Assembly (NCBI GenBank): GCA_032622095.1
Contig: CP136062.1
Location: 144,912,351-144,976,350, forward strand
DNA: 64,000 bases
Source: Siphonodentalium dalli
Taxonomy: Eukaryota > Mollusca > Scaphopoda > Gadilida > Siphonodentaliidae
Direction: 5' to 3'
In this document: positions 22,478 through 34,328 of the stretch, piece after piece
Position numbering within the stretch: the stretch's first letter is position 1
Layout: each line of letters starts with the position of its first letter
Translations under genes and position numbers: made by a program
Notes under the pieces: generated by a model
Told to the model about the DNA's origin: nothing
Database searches by the model: none
What the model saw: the letters and a program-made list of their open reading frames with translations, nothing else

Positions 22478-22861
22478 AGAGTGTTTTTGTGTGTGTTGTG
22501 ATGTTGGATGGTTTCTTTTGTGAGTTGAGTTTTGTATATGGTGTTGACAGCATGTTCGACGTAATAGACAATATTTATATGGGTAAAGTCTTATTACCAG
22601 TGGGCGGTACTAACGCTGTGGGTGTGGTCTCTGTGGAAAGCTCCATTGTTGTGCAACCAATTATTGTTCTAGTACCTGCCATATGTATTGTGTTGGTAAC
22701 GGTGTATGTGACCATACAGTGCATGTGGGCGGGCCCGATAGCTAATGAAACTCCGAGTACATGTGATGTTGACACAAACAATACGTCAATCAACTGCGGT
22801 CGCACTGACCAGGCGGTGACAGGCGTAAATTATATCCCAATTATTAATTCCCATTATAGAA
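22478..22861. other. Junction between the two LINEs; uncertain ORF
   Basis: A plus-strand frame at 22489-22866 has a hydrophobic stretch (VVQPIIVLVPAICIVLVTVY) but starts inside the 5' end of the opposite-strand LINE and has no homologue that I recognise. It may be the 5' part of the LINE that follows. Function unassigned. Confidence 0.2.
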
Positions 22862-24193
22862 GATGATATAAGTATACCGTATTTTGAAATTTGTGTAAGC
22901 AAGGGAAAACAGATTGGAACCGGTGTACGTTGTGGTGGCATTTTAATAGCCGCAAAATCGCAATTTTTCAAATATATCACAGTAGTTGAATCGGAATCTA
23001 AAAATGTGGTCTGGGTACGTGTGGATTCGGATCGCGAATTGAACTCACGAAGCATACTTATTGGTGCGGTGTATATTCCACCGACAAACACGATGTATTG
23101 TAACGATGATTGGCCAATTGAGTTAGAAACTGATATACGCCGTTCTGATGTGCGGAGATATGAACGCTCGCTCAAACAACATGTGCGAACTTAACAATGC
23201 AATCAACTTCACTGATTTACAACACATCACAGACGCCACGAATACTCAATCACTTTTTGACTATATACACCTCGATGGTGACAATGAATCTCAATCAAAT
23301 TGTATTCCCATAAATAAACGCTGCTCCGAGGATAAGGGGAAAAGTAACAGCTATGGGTATAAATTGATTAAGTTCTGTGAATCGACATCTATATTTATTG
23401 TTAACGGACGATTTGGAGAAGATAATGGCCATGGTAAACTTACGTCATCCGAAAAGAGTGTAATTGACTACGCTTTGGGCAATATCAATCTATTGCGAAC
23501 AATAGAGAACTTTCGGGTGAACGAGTTCTCTCCCCTATATTCAGATATACACAATGCACTTCATTTATAATTGAAATTTGACGCTCGTCACGATGTGGGA
23601 GCACATGATCCTCTTATAACTACCAATGTGGATCCCGAAACTATTCGTAAAATAAAAAAATGGGACCCTGACAAGAGAAATGATTTCGCTATGAATCTTG
23701 ATCACAATAAAATTAATCAAGTAATTGAAAAATTAGAGCAATGGCGAGCTGAAACTGGGTCTGCTTGTAATCAATTCATAGTGGATGAAATATGCGAGGA
23801 TGTAACATGTATTTTATTGGATTCCGCAAAAAACACATTTGGAACATACAACCCAAATCACAGGAAAACAATACATAAACCACCAAATCAAACTTGGTTT
23901 GACGACGATTGTAATTCAAAGATACAAGCTTTTCACAAGGCAAAACGACTATACAATAGAGAAAATCACTATCAAATAAACAGCATATGGAAAACGCTGG
24001 AACTCTTTATAGAAAAGCTATGGATTCGAAAATAAAGAATCATCTAGATGCAGATATTTCTGAACTCAAGAGTTACAGCAATAGTTCCAGCAAGGCATTC
24101 TGGGATAAACTAAATAAATTATCCAATGATAATAAATTTCAAAATAACACCACAAACTTAGATCTGGACATATTTTCTGATTATTTTAAAAGC
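22862..24193 (+). pseudogene. Decayed LINE, endonuclease and linker part
   Basis: Frames across several stops and shifts give an AP-endonuclease: 'GGILIAAKSQFF', VVWVRVDSD..ILIGAVYIPP, 'CGDMNARS', SIFIVNGRFGEDNGHGKLT, KSVIDYALG and a final 'HDPL' where SDH is expected. The linker follows with RKTIHKPPNQTWFDDDC and KAKRLYNRENHYQINSIWK. The reading frame breaks near 23200, at the TAA around 23570 and near 24030. It continues beyond the inserted MITE at 24198, so this and 24698-26749 are one element, unlike the minus-strand LINE next to it. Confidence 0.8.
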
Positions 24194-24197
24194 TTAA

Positions 24198-24693
24198 AGG
24201 TACGGTTGAGTTGGCCTTGGCGGTGGATATCCTGTGAAAATATTTCCACCCGTCAAAAACCGCCACAAACAGAAAGAACATCAAAATATAGACAGACTTT
24301 GTCCGTATACAAATAAGAAATATCACATAAACAGTATGTTATTGTCATATGTTTGACTATTGTTATGTAAACAAAGCATCAAAACTTACTTTTCTGGTGT
24401 TTGTTTATATTATGATGGTAAACATAAAGAGCGTTATTTGTGGGTGAATTCCTTATATGGAAGTAATAAAGAGCGTTTATGCCATTTGTGCAATTAGCCA
24501 GTAGCATTGTGCTGTCTTCTGTAACACAATCAGGCTCTTGCTTAGGTTAAATATAGTAGGTCTTTATGATAACATGCTGTTAACGCGATGGTCATGGTAT
24601 ATATGAACGAAACTGTATGCGTTTTAATGTTTTTCTGTTTACGGTGATTGGAACAAATATGAATATTTTCGACAACTAAGGCCTCACATGCCT
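24198..24693. mobile_element. TTAA-target MITE, copy 2 (496 bp), inside a LINE
   Basis: This is alike the 2063-2557 copy from end to end. It is flanked by perfect TTAA on both sides (24194-24197 and 24694-24697). Its ends are AGGTACGGTTGAG and the complement of AGGCATGTGAG. Dropping the insert and one TTAA brings the LINE frame '..DYFKSL' into phase with 'DESDDLGNYIDEL', apart from one TGA, so the insertion site is exact and the event post-dates the LINE. No coding capacity. Confidence 0.88.
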
Positions 24694-24697
24694 TTAA

Positions 24698-26749
24698 ACG
24701 ACTGAGACGAATCTGATGATCTAGGTAATTATATAGATGAATTAAATGAGTCGTCGTTCCATGACAGTTATCTAAATAACACTATAACCGAAGAAGAAAT
24801 TAAATCTGTCATTTCCAATTTGAAAAACAGTAAAGCCGCTGGTCATGACGGGCCTTTAAATGAATATCTGAAGGCTTCTGTTGAGAAAATGATGCCCATT
24901 TATTCGTTACTTTTCAACTTAATCTTGGAATCTGGAAACTACCTCCGGGAATGGGCCGTTGGGATGATAAAACCTATATATAAAAAGTCTGGTGACCGAA
25001 CTATGCCGGACTCATATCTGGGAATTACACGTTTAAGCTGTCTTTCTAAAGTACTTATAGCCATTCTAAACAATAGAATGGTTTCATTTTCAGATGATCA
25101 TGAAATAATTTTAAAAAATCAGACGGGATTTAGAAAATCCCACTCAACCGCAGATAACATATTTGTTTTACACAGTGTAATAAACCTATACCTAAAAAGT
25201 GGTAAAAAATTATATTGCACATTTATTGATTTTAGAAAAGCTTTCGATACTATATGGAGGGATGCAATATGGCTGAAATTAGCCCAATGCAATATCAACG
25301 GAAAAATACTTAATGTCATTAGAAATATGTACGGTAAGATAAAAACATGTGTAAAAGACCGTCACAATATTTAAAACTTTTTTGTTAGTAATGTCGGACT
25401 TTTTCAAGGGGAAATAATGTCACCTTATTTATTTTCCTTGTACATTAACGACATCCAAGATTTTATGAATGATTGTGCAATAAAATATTTGAGTTATTTA
25501 GATGAACTATACATTGAAAATGTGGGATGTTACATAAAATTGTTTTGTATTCTTTATGCAGATGACACAGTATTAATGTCTGATACAGAAGAAAATATGC
25601 ACCTTTCTCTCCAAGCATTTGCAGATTATGCAGATGCTTGGAAGTTACGAGTAAATAAAAAAAAACTAAAGTCATACTATTTAGTAATAAACTACCCAAA
25701 CCAATTCCTACTTTCAGATATCGAGGTCAAGAACTCGAGACAGTCAAAGAATTTGTATATTTGGGAGTAACAATTTTTTTTACAATGGAAGATTTTGCCA
25801 AAATTTGAAAAAAATAGTTACTATTGGCACAAGAGCAATGTATGGATTACTAAACAAAGTGAGATATCGCAAGCTTCCAATCGATATTATGTTAAAACTA
25901 TTTGACTGTATGATAATACCCATCCTATTATATGGGAGTGAAATTTGGTGTCACGAAAGGACTCAAATTATTGAATCGCTTCATCTTAAATACTGCAAAA
26001 TTATAGGATATTTGAAAACAAGTACACCAAACTATATGGTTTACGGTGAATTTGTCCGACACCCTCTGTCCATTGAGATTAAGTGCAGAGCACTATCTAT
26101 CTGTTCCAAACTACTATCACATTAGGGCTCAGAACTTGCCAAACATATATATGTTCTTGTTAAAGAATTGGACCACAATTCTGATGGCTCATTTAATAGC
26201 CCATGGCTATTTTTTATTTCTAAAACCCTGAAAGAACTTAACATGGAAAGAGCATGGACAAATCAGTCAGGTTTAACACAAGCTGAAATTAGAACTATAA
26301 AATCAGAGCTTATTGAGCGACACAAGACAGAATAATTTACTGTAATGCAGAATGCAAACTCATCTAGAGCACGTTTTTATATAAGTATTAAAACGAGACC
26401 GGGCATGGGTCGCTATCTGAATTTCTTACCGGCTCACTTAGCAAACATTTTGCTAAAATTTAGAACCGCAAATCTAAAACTGCCTGTCGAATATACAAGA
26501 TGGAAATCTAAATCTGTGGATAATTGTGACAAAACCTGTGATATTTGCGGTGATGGCACGGGTGATGAATACCACTTTATTATTATTTGCAAAGAACTAC
26601 AGGCAATTCGATCATACTATATCCCGAAATATTACTGGGAGAATCCTACGAAAGAAAAATTCGAAAGACTGCTATCTTTGGAAAATCAACTATTACTGAA
26701 AAAAGTTAGTACTTTTTATCAAATTGGCATCAAGAAAATTAAAATATGA
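24698..26749 (+). pseudogene. Decayed LINE, reverse transcriptase and C-terminal zinc knuckle
   Basis: In order: EEEIKSVISNLKNSKAAGHD, 'WAVGMIKPIYKKSGDRTMPD', NQTGFRKSHSTADNI, 'FIDFRKAFDTIWRDAIW', GLFQGEIMSPYLFSLYINDI, 'LYADDTVLMSD' (catalytic pair intact), then thumb 'MIIPILLYGSEIW'. The end is FRTANLKLPVEYTRW, 'CDICGDGTGDEYHFIIIC' and KKVSTFYQIGIKK. Stops or shifts lie near 25372, 25770 and 26125-26340. Order and motifs are complete, so this was a full ORF2 before decay. The C-terminal knuckle matches that at 9557-10267. Confidence 0.85.
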
Positions 26750-27047
26750 CTGAGCCGATTATTCCAAATTTAAAAACTTGTGATTAGGTACATTATTTAT
26801 AGTAGCGAATAATTATTGCAGTCAAAATATGATGATAATGATATTATAAAGACTTAAATTATAATATAATTATATATATAAGATATTATAATACATATTA
26901 TGATATATCTATACATTTATCATATTCTATATTAATATATGTATGATTGTGTAACAATTGTTTTTTTTGTGACCTATTGTACATATTGTATATATTTTAT
27001 AGCATGTTTCGCCTTAATTGACGACTTTGCAATAAACAAACCTCCTT
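26750..27047. other. AT-rich LINE 3' flank
   Basis: TAT/ATA-rich sequence after the LINE stop, probably its 3' UTR and tail. No other feature. Confidence 0.4.
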
Positions 27048-27117
27048 GTAGTATCCAGTGGGGTGGTATGGTTCACGAAGCGAAGCGGAGTGAACTATAC
27101 CCACCGATGGGTACTAC
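27048..27117. repeat. 70-bp hairpin
   Basis: GTAGTATCC...GGTGGTATGGTTCAC pairs with GTGAACTATACCCACC...GGGTACTAC around a GAAGCGAAGCGGA loop. It is probably a small palindromic dispersed element. Confidence 0.6.
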
Positions 27118-27223
27118 ATGTATACCCGCGTAGTTAACGACAAGACATGCTATAATTATTATACTTCACCGAAAAATTCGCGACAGTAATGTTGCCTATG
27201 TTCACTGCTTTTTGCATGAGTTT

Positions 27224-27299
27224 GGTATAGTAGTGTGCTAATTTGTGTACGATACTATACAAGTATAATAGTGTGTCAAATTTAGCACAACACTACACC
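27224..27299. repeat. 76-bp hairpin
   Basis: GGTATAGTAGTGTGCTAATTTG pairs with CAAATTTAGCACAACACTACACC around GTATACTATAC-like sequence. Confidence 0.6.
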
Positions 27300-27870
27300 A
27301 TAGGACACAGCTCTCGACCAATCAGAAGGCGACATTTATGTGTGAGGTGAAATATTGCATAGGATAATTACTTTAGGGTCGAAGTGAGCGTTTGAGTTGG
27401 AACTTCGCCACGACAACACGCAAGTTCGCACTTTATCATTATTTAGAAAGTCGTTATGATGCACGAGAGCAGCAACGTTGACACAGATCGGTGGGTGCCT
27501 CACCCCAGCCGACTTCGGTAATACATGTAGACAGTTGGATATTTCACAATGTTGTGAATTGCCAAAATGTACTTAGGGTGCTTTCGGGACGCAATTCACT
27601 TGGACCAGCACGACTGATACTGTTCTGATTGAGCTCAATCAACGCCATCTAAACCACCGCTTTCTCACTGGCGTAATCTTTGCAGCAAGAAAATATCAGT
27701 GTATAATTGTACCTAATATTTTCTTGCAGATATTTTCTTGCAGCTACATGTGGACGCCTATTCATGTGGATATTTTTAATGAGATGTAATTATAAGTTAT
27801 AATCTCGGTTCCTTCGCGATTTATAGGTTTGTCATTCGGCTTGACGCCTTTCATCTGTGTAAGGGAAGTC
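27300..27870. other. No recognisable feature
   Basis: Non-coding. A short direct repeat TATTTTCTTGCAG lies near 27716-27742. Confidence 0.45.
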
Positions 27871-28190
27871 GGTTGCCGAGATATAGCGTATTGGTCTCTC
27901 GTGCTAGCGGACCGGGGATCGAAGCCTGGTCAGGGTATTCTGACAAAAATCAGAACACGGTCAGATACAAAGTTTGTCAGGCTGAAAAGTCTCATTCGAG
28001 ATCATTGGATAAAGATCCGAATGCAAAATGCCGATCCCCCGTTACAACATTTGTCCAGGTATGTTGCCGTGGGTGCAGTGCGCTGTCCGATCGGACATTA
28101 ATGCATACCCGTGTACACCCCTCGGTATGTGCACGTTAAAGAACGCTACTGGAGTCACAATATGGTTTTAAAGTTACTCGACCGTGGTAG
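27871..28190 (+). mobile_element. tRNA-derived SINE with conserved 3' domain
   Basis: The 5' head reads GGTTGCCGAGATATAGCG..TTGG (A-box like, resembling Ser/Leu tRNA) and GGGGATCGAAGCC (B-box like, 27914-27925). About 200 bp later it contains CGGTATGTGCACGTTAAAGAAC, a word that I recall from SINE 3' domains of many invertebrates. A tRNA head plus a conserved tail is the SINE layout. No 3' tail repeat or target duplication was resolved. Confidence 0.6.
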
Positions 28191-28303
28191 CTAGCTGGAC
28201 CTCCACATAATCTTCAAAAATTGAAAGCGTCGGAGTAATATGTAGAAGTATAAGTAGAAGAAATTACATTTTGAAACCGAGCTTGTTCCTTAATCCTTTG
28301 AAT

Positions 28304-28370
28304 CCGGAGACCGGATTACCGGTCCAACCCTTATATTCCTATATCCCCGGAGACCGGAATACCGGTCCGG
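28304..28370. promoter_or_regulatory. Two GACCGGNNTACCGGTC near-palindromes
   Basis: CCGGAGACCGGATTACCGGTCC (28304-28325) and CCGGAGACCGGAATACCGGT (from 28347) are 43 bp apart. Both are self-complementary around ACCGGT and are GC-rich in AT-rich surroundings. They could be dimer-binding sites or part of a short repeat; there is no direct evidence for regulation. Confidence 0.3.
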
Positions 28371-28427
28371 AAGTCATATGATATTTGACACGAAATTACA
28401 GCGCAATAAACGCATATATCAACTAGA

Positions 28428-28815
28428 GTTGTACTTCTACTATGCACACATGCGTCACACGTTTACCCATCTGACTTTGACAGTCAAAGTGGTGACAGAA
28501 GGTCTGTTTCTTCACGCATGCGCAGATGCCTATTTTGAGGAAAAAATCACCTTTTATCATCGGAAAAGGGGAAGTATCACATTATAAATTTCGCGATCAA
28601 AGCACAAATTAATTAGAAAAATGCTTCTACTTTGCACGAATGAGTCACACGTATGTTCATGTATCTCTGATTTTAGCAGCCATTCTTGGTGACAGGGAGG
28701 CTGTTTCTTCGTGCATGCACAGAGGTGCATTTTGAGAAACGCCTTTTATCGTAGACAAATGATAAGAATTGTGTTATAAATATATTGCATGACCAAAGGG
28801 AGCCGAAATATAATC
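28428..28815. repeat. ~194-bp imperfect tandem duplication
   Basis: CTTCTACTATGCACACATGCGTCACACG and CTTCTACTTTGCACGAATGAGTCACACG start the two copies. Both continue with GGTGACAG..GTCTGTTTCTTC, then TGCATGC.CAGA and CCTTTTATC. Identity is roughly 65-70%. Confidence 0.7.
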
Positions 28816-29097
28816 TAAATGTATACTGAACGTGGAATAGACTGTTTCGTTGAAATATACCTTGACATATTTCACCATTCACTAGTTCAGTTTAATATCA
28901 GTAGATTGATGTATAGTTGAGCTCATACACATACACATGCATATGCGTCCCAGTTAAGACCATTACGAGTTATGTCGTCGTAAACGCTATGTAACGTCAG
29001 GCGCCTCGTGTGTGGACAATTTAACGTTCAGGACGCTGGGGTACAAAGGGTTAAATAAGAAGACAAAGTGTGACTGATATGTTACGATATAACTCAC
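28816..29097. other. No recognisable feature
   Basis: Non-coding; would be intron in the minus-strand gene model. Confidence 0.45.
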
Positions 29098-29145
29098 CTG
29101 GGTCGGACTCGGACTCAGCAAGTACCTCACTGTGCTCGAATTCAT
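29098..29145 (-). CDS. Candidate 48-nt internal exon of an unrecognised gene
   Basis: Minus strand: the acceptor CTATAATTACAG ends at 29146, the exon runs 48 nt, and a near-consensus donor CAG|GTGAGTT follows at 29097. In phase 1-1 it encodes 16 residues, EFEHSEVLAESESDP plus split Asp codons at both ends. The length is a multiple of three, so it could be included or skipped without shifting frame. The next exon (17432-17170) accepts phase 1, and the exon at 35651-35597 leaves in phase 1. Acidic, probably a flexible linker. No gene family recognised. Confidence 0.5.
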
Positions 29146-30421
29146 CTGTAATTATAGGAAATCAAATACATGTATCGCCCTTCGTTAAGTAGTTTCGATA
29201 TAGCGATATGGTATGGGTCCTGTCTATTTATCTTTGGTATGATAGTATGTGGGTTGTGCATGCGTCAATGTGGCCACCGGTCGTTCGCTTGAATTTTTTT
29301 TAAATAACAGCTTTTATCATCTATCGACATCCGAAATATCTGCAACATTACGTGGATAATAATTTATCACAAGATGCCAATCCACGGAATACTGTAAAAC
29401 AATTAGCTGCCACACGCTTTGCCATTTAGCTTATTTCTCGATAACCTAAATTTATTGATTACTTTCCCGCTACAGAAATGACGGCAGCGCCGAGTGACCA
29501 CGCCTATACCGCGTGCCTAAAATTTACATGGGAACTGTTCGATACTTCCTAACGTTTAACATGAAATTTCGGTGCTGCATCATAATTCCTTCGGGTATGA
29601 CTGTATTGACAATAACCGTACTAGATTCAATCCACATGTAACCAGACAAATCAACAAGATGGAATATTTGCAAAGAAATGAAACACGGACATTGAAACTA
29701 TCAAGGGTAGGGTTTGCGCGAACACGGTCGAATATCAATCACACTTGCAACTGCAGCTGTCCGGTACCACGCGATACGTGATCAGTTGCGACAAGCCAGT
29801 CAAAAACGCTGAATAGCCGATGAGATGATCAATCGATAAGCATAAGTTTTGCGTGATAGGTGTGTCTTTCAACTTGACATGTCTTTTTCGTCGGAAATAG
29901 TCTCAATGTTTTACGCTCGTTATACTTGCCACTTCTACGTTTGCTGGTTCTCTTGTTAAATGACGGATTAAATTATAAGAAATGACTCTTGATTCGATTA
30001 ATGTTATAAGTTATAACCGAAAATTTTGAAGATAATTTTTTTATAACTGGGCTACGCGCGTTATAGAATTTATCATCAAACTTTTCGGTTATAACTGCAT
30101 GACCTTAATCGAAACAAGATTTATTTTTTAAATAGACGAGTTACATGGATAATAGACGAGTTATACTACTATAGGGGATATTTGTTACAAAATATATTTT
30201 GTGAAATTTCAAAGATGGAAGGCGAAAAGGACCAAACCAAAAGGCGAGCAGTGAGCTGACACCACGACCGGCGAAGAAACAAATGTTGTGCAATATACCT
30301 TCAAGTTCAGTGGGTGAGATCGCTTCTATTTACTCTAATGCACATGCAGCATCAAACAAACAATTCATGTACATAAACAGTCAATTGCCAGCTATAACGA
30401 CACCAAGAATGTTTTGTTTAC
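29146..30421. other. No supported gene
   Basis: Non-coding. Short open frames such as 29572-29781 have no exon signals. Around 30000-30080 TTATAACCGAAAA and TTTTCGGTTATAA form a small inverted repeat. Confidence 0.4.
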
Positions 30422-31631
30422 ATGACCCAATCAATAACCACTGTCCCAAGAACGAACAATAACTATATCTACGCCAATAGAACTGCAAGTTCAATGTCAA
30501 TCCCCCCAACAACATTTCCAAATGGAAATCACAGCGACAGTAAATCTGACACTATAACAACCATGTTACAGAAGATAAATTTAAGGTTAGACACCCTTGA
30601 CCAAATGAATGACGAAGTAAAGAGTGTCAGTTCCCGACTTCAAGCAGTAGAACACCTCATAGAACCAATGTATATGGATGTACAACTTCAGTGCGACGTT
30701 TGCAGAAATTGCTCATGATAGTGTGATCAAGCAGAACGACATCGGTAAAATGGTAAACTGCATGTGCAAGCGATTCAATGATGTTGTTGGTGAACTCGGT
30801 GTGCTTCAAAGTAAACAAATTCAAACAACCGAACATTTGATAGACCTTGAGAAATGCGGTATTAAGTGCAAACTAATTTCTGTGAGCATTGACGAAGATG
30901 GAACTGACAATAAAACAACAGACGCCGTTCTTCGTGACTTCATTGTGAACACTCTTTACAGTGATGAACATATTGACTTCGGAACGTTCACCGGGTCGGA
31001 TATAGGCGCCATACACCACACAGCAAGAGGAATCCCATAGCTATGTTCGCCAAGTATAATCAAAAGGAGCTAATCAAGAGAGCCGTTAGGGGACTTGTTC
31101 AACATAATGAATATCGTGTATACGAACAGTTTCCCCAAAGAAGTTCAGGATTATCGTAAGCAGGTGCTCCTACCCATAGACAAGGACGCCAGGCGGCGAT
31201 GTGAAAACGCGCGCGTGACTGGAGATTGATTTTTTAGTGCGAATAACGCTATAGTATATGCGGACAAACAACCAACCTACCGGTGGTGCCCTTACAGACA
31301 GAGCCGTAAGATTCAAAATGTATCAGTTAACATGTTCAGCTTCGACCGTCCTCCTCCGGTGGGAGCTCCCTCGCTGGCCGGGCCAGTTGGCACACCACAT
31401 GTCTTTGCCACAGGATCGACCTTTTATTCCGGGTCGCTACCTATGAACGCAGCATGTGGTGGTCCGATTGGATTGGTCAGTGGTGTGGGCCCCACCGGAA
31501 GCGGAATTGTTTACCAACACCAGGGAAGCTTGCCAAATTTGTCTTCACCGGGTTCGGGACCTGTATTCCAGTTGGAGACTGCGCCGTCCGGTTCTCTGAT
31601 TGGGTGGGCGGATCTATTCTATCAGCGATAA
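30422..31631 (+). pseudogene. LINE ORF1 remnant (coiled coil, Gly/Ser/Pro-rich tail)
   Basis: The frames at 30422-30718, 30678-31040 and 31332-31631 line up as one decayed ORF1. A heptad region (MLQKINLRLDTLDQ to LQAVEHLI) is followed by 'LQSKQIQTTEHLIDLEK', then an RNA-binding-like stretch with VLRDFIVNTLYSDEHIDF and 'QKELIKRAVRG', and a Gly/Ser/Pro-rich tail with VGAPSLAGPVGTPHVFATGS. ORF1 proteins coat LINE RNA. Frameshifts lie near 30700 and 31040. The endonuclease segment that follows at 31862 is in the order expected for ORF1-ORF2. Confidence 0.6.
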
Positions 31632-31861
31632 CGGGCATTTAAATTCGGTCAACAGCTCGGTGCCTGAAAAAATTGTATCGACTTTCGCCGCGATGTCCGG
31701 TGCAGGCTCCGGTGGGGTTGGCGCTGTCAATACTGGTGCATAACATAATGGAGGTTCGTCCAACCACACAACACATGTATCCCATAGCTAGGAATTCGCG
31801 GCTGAGAGGACGGACCTCATGTTCTCTAAATATTGGGTGGTATCATTGGACAGATTCATGA

Positions 31862-32490
31862 TCCAGAATTCGTTTCGTTTTGACACAGTACATGTATGAT
31901 ATAATCTGTTTTCAAGAAAATAAAACTGATAGTTTTGACACAATTGACATCCCAGGGTTTGAGGTTCTGATCATCCACCTTAGACATGAAATATCGAGGT
32001 TTAAATTCGGTGTGCATTTTAATTCGAAAGAAACTTTCGTGTCTAGTCGCGCCATTATGTGGTATGGTTCAAAATTAAAACGGACATGGATCCAATTTTC
32101 GTAGGATATGTGTATATTCCGCCGGAAGGTTCTAAATTTTGCTCGAACGAATCTTTCGATATATTACTGACAACAATTGCCACAATTAAATCATTGGCAC
32201 TAAATGTAATGCTTTTCGATGATTTCAACGCACGAACCGCCAGGCTTTTGGATTTCGGCCCAGGAGAACCGCGAGATGGAAGCGCGTCGTTCAACCTGGA
32301 AGATGTAGAATGCACTGCGTTAGTCACAGGATAAGCACCCCAACATTTTTGGTTACAGGTTAATGCATGTGTGGAGAGCATCCGAAATTCTTATTGCCAA
32401 TGGAAGGGTGGACGCTGACAAAGCTAATGGTCGATTAACATTTTTAAAACAAGCAAGTGTTGTCGATTTTCTCATATCATTGTTGCCATG
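31862..32490 (+). pseudogene. LINE ORF2 endonuclease remnant
   Basis: In order: 'DIICFQENKTDSFDTIDIPG' (the Glu of the catalytic ENKT/ETK motif kept), KFGVHFNSKE, 'VGYVYIPPEGSKF', NVMLFDDFNART (GDFN with Gly replaced by Asp), then ASEILIANGRVDADKANGRL and ASVVDFLIS. This is an AP-type LINE endonuclease with frameshifts near 32050 and 32340. The polymerase part is missing downstream. It belongs with the ORF1 remnant at 30422-31631. Confidence 0.75.
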
Positions 32491-32830
32491 ACACTGATAA
32501 ACACACACGTGACAATACACGCTCTTTTACGTAGGCATAATCTTTCTTGGGAGCCAGCTCTCCATCATCGCCAATTGGCGCGTATATTACACTATTTTGT
32601 TGAGCGATTTCCACCTCATAAACATTCCACACAAACTCCTATCATATCATCGACAGCTGACTTGTGCAAGTGTGTTGGGTAATTAGACAAGTGCTGGATG
32701 TTGGCTAAACCTTGAATGTGGTCATGTAGAAATGTAGAAATGTTGAAAAGATTTGATACCATCGTGGTGTATGCTTTCCAAAGTAAGGGCTTGCGGTGCA
32801 CCATGAAAGAAACTAACCACGTGGGTTCAC

Positions 32831-32893
32831 CGACGAATGAATAAATAGCATCGGGTAATGTTGTTAGTACTATTTCATCATCATCGAGTTCAT
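32831..32893 (-). CDS. Candidate 63-nt acidic exon (alternative: terminal exon to 32616)
   Basis: Minus strand: an acceptor-like TTACCTCTAGACAG ends at 32894. The exon begins AT GAA CTC, like the exon at 29145 (AT GAA TTC). It reads ELDDDEIVLTTLPDAIYSFV in phase 1. A weak donor CG|GTGAAC follows at 32830, giving 63 nt and phase 1-1, compatible with its neighbours at 35651-35597 and 29145-29098. Without that donor the frame stays open for 94 codons to a stop at 32616, so this could instead be an alternative last exon. Acceptor and donor are weaker than in the other candidate exons. Confidence 0.33.
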
Positions 32894-33337
32894 CTGTCTA
32901 GAGGTAAAACAATTATCCAAATTTGTCAATTAACTTGTTCAGTATACCACATGTCATTTCGAAGGGTGCATACAGTTTGCTGACTACAGTAAATGAGGGC
33001 GTGATTAATCACATCATGGTGAGTCATATTACATAAAAACAGACAGTAGGTTCACATATATGTATGTACAACTGTGGCAGCTACTAATTGTGCTACTATG
33101 GAAAATGAACCCTTTCTCTCTGGGTAAATGCGACAACATCGCCACAAAAAGGACATTTGCAGGCAACTATGTATTTGCCCGAAACGACGAAGGGATGGGT
33201 CATTCTCAATGTCGAGTCAACGTTTGTTATTTACTTCAGTTTTGAATATACGGGACCATTCTGATTTTGGTGGAAACATGCCATATGAGGAGAATTGGTA
33301 CATGTACTGAACACGAGTATATGACATGATAATACGC
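32894..33337. other. No recognisable feature
   Basis: Non-coding between the candidate exon and the minus-strand LINE fragment. Confidence 0.45.
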
Positions 33338-33766
33338 TCAATATCGGAGAAGAACATATTCCTCAGAGAGATGCGAGTGTAATCTTAAAATGAAGATGTA
33401 TTTGCACGCTTTGGTAGGTAATATCCGACAAAGACTCCCAAAGAGACTGAGTTTGCGAGCATCTATGGTTGAACAGATAGACCATAAGCCCATAAGACCG
33501 AAAACAATGTCAGTTCTAGCTCTCACAGGCAATGTTTGAATGAGCTTAAAACAAAATCGGTGAATTTTCTCGAGATCTGATATGTTTGCTTGAGACATAC
33601 CGTAAAGGAACTCTGTCCCGTATAAACCGTTTGGCAACACAATTGATTTATATATGATTGCACAACTTGACGGTGTGATACCACCAGCATATATCCCTGC
33701 GTTGCTCAGATTACGGGGTTGAGAATAGGTCGAAACACTGTGGACAACTTGTATACGGCCGGACAT
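33338..33766 (-). pseudogene. LINE reverse transcriptase thumb/C-terminal fragment
   Basis: Minus strand, about 142 codons: 'SCAIIYKSIVLPNGLYGTEF', ISDLEKIHRFCFKLIQTLP, ARTDIVFGLMGL and 'ARKLSLFGSLCRI'. It is alike the C-terminal part of the LINE at 53700-53950 ('RTVVLPKSLYGTEI', 'TDIALGLI', 'RKLCFLGQLIHLPP'), so both are from one family. It is truncated at both ends and opposite in strand to the ORF1/endonuclease remnant upstream. Confidence 0.7.
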
Positions 33767-33792
33767 TTTATGCCATGCACGGATATACTTAT

Positions 33793-34120
33793 TTAACTCA
33801 GATAATAGAATTTATAAAAGTTTGGTCCCGGTTTTTCATCAACATGGAACAATGAAGATTGTAATACGACCTTGCCTAAAGCCACATACAAGGCTCGTCC
33901 TGATTGGTCACTATCCTGTATTCCCATGGAGACACGACCTTCGTTTTGTGGTACAATTCTAGATATTCCGAAATTTCGTAGAATCAGTGAACTGATGCAA
34001 CGCCTCAAACTGTCAGAAGTCAAACCACACGGGCATTGGTTAATGTCATGCTATAGACTGAAGAAAGAGACATATACTGACTATCTACTGTACTATACCG
34101 AATTTTATTTAAGATAGAAC
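33793..34120. other. Unassigned open frame
   Basis: The plus strand is open for ~81 codons (LPKATYKARPDWSLS to YTEFYLR), with an opposite-strand frame of similar length. Neither shows a motif that I recognise. It may be a piece of a transposon. Confidence 0.2.
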
Positions 34121-34328
34121 AAACATAAGTCTGAATTGAAATTGTTTTGCTAAAATGACAATGAAAAGGGGTCGCCGATCAATAGTGACGTCATGCTTGA
34201 CGTTACAGTTTTAAGAGAAGAAGTTTGGTGGAAATTCATACCACGCAGAGCTAGAAACTGGGCTATTATATAGCAGGTTGAACGTATGTCACTACAATTT
34301 CGACCAGAACATACAGTCGAATTACATA

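Noticed and set aside
33793-34120. Possible host exon on the plus strand (LPKATYKARPDWSLS...)
   Set aside because: No convincing splice sites and an equally long opposite-strand frame; left unassigned.
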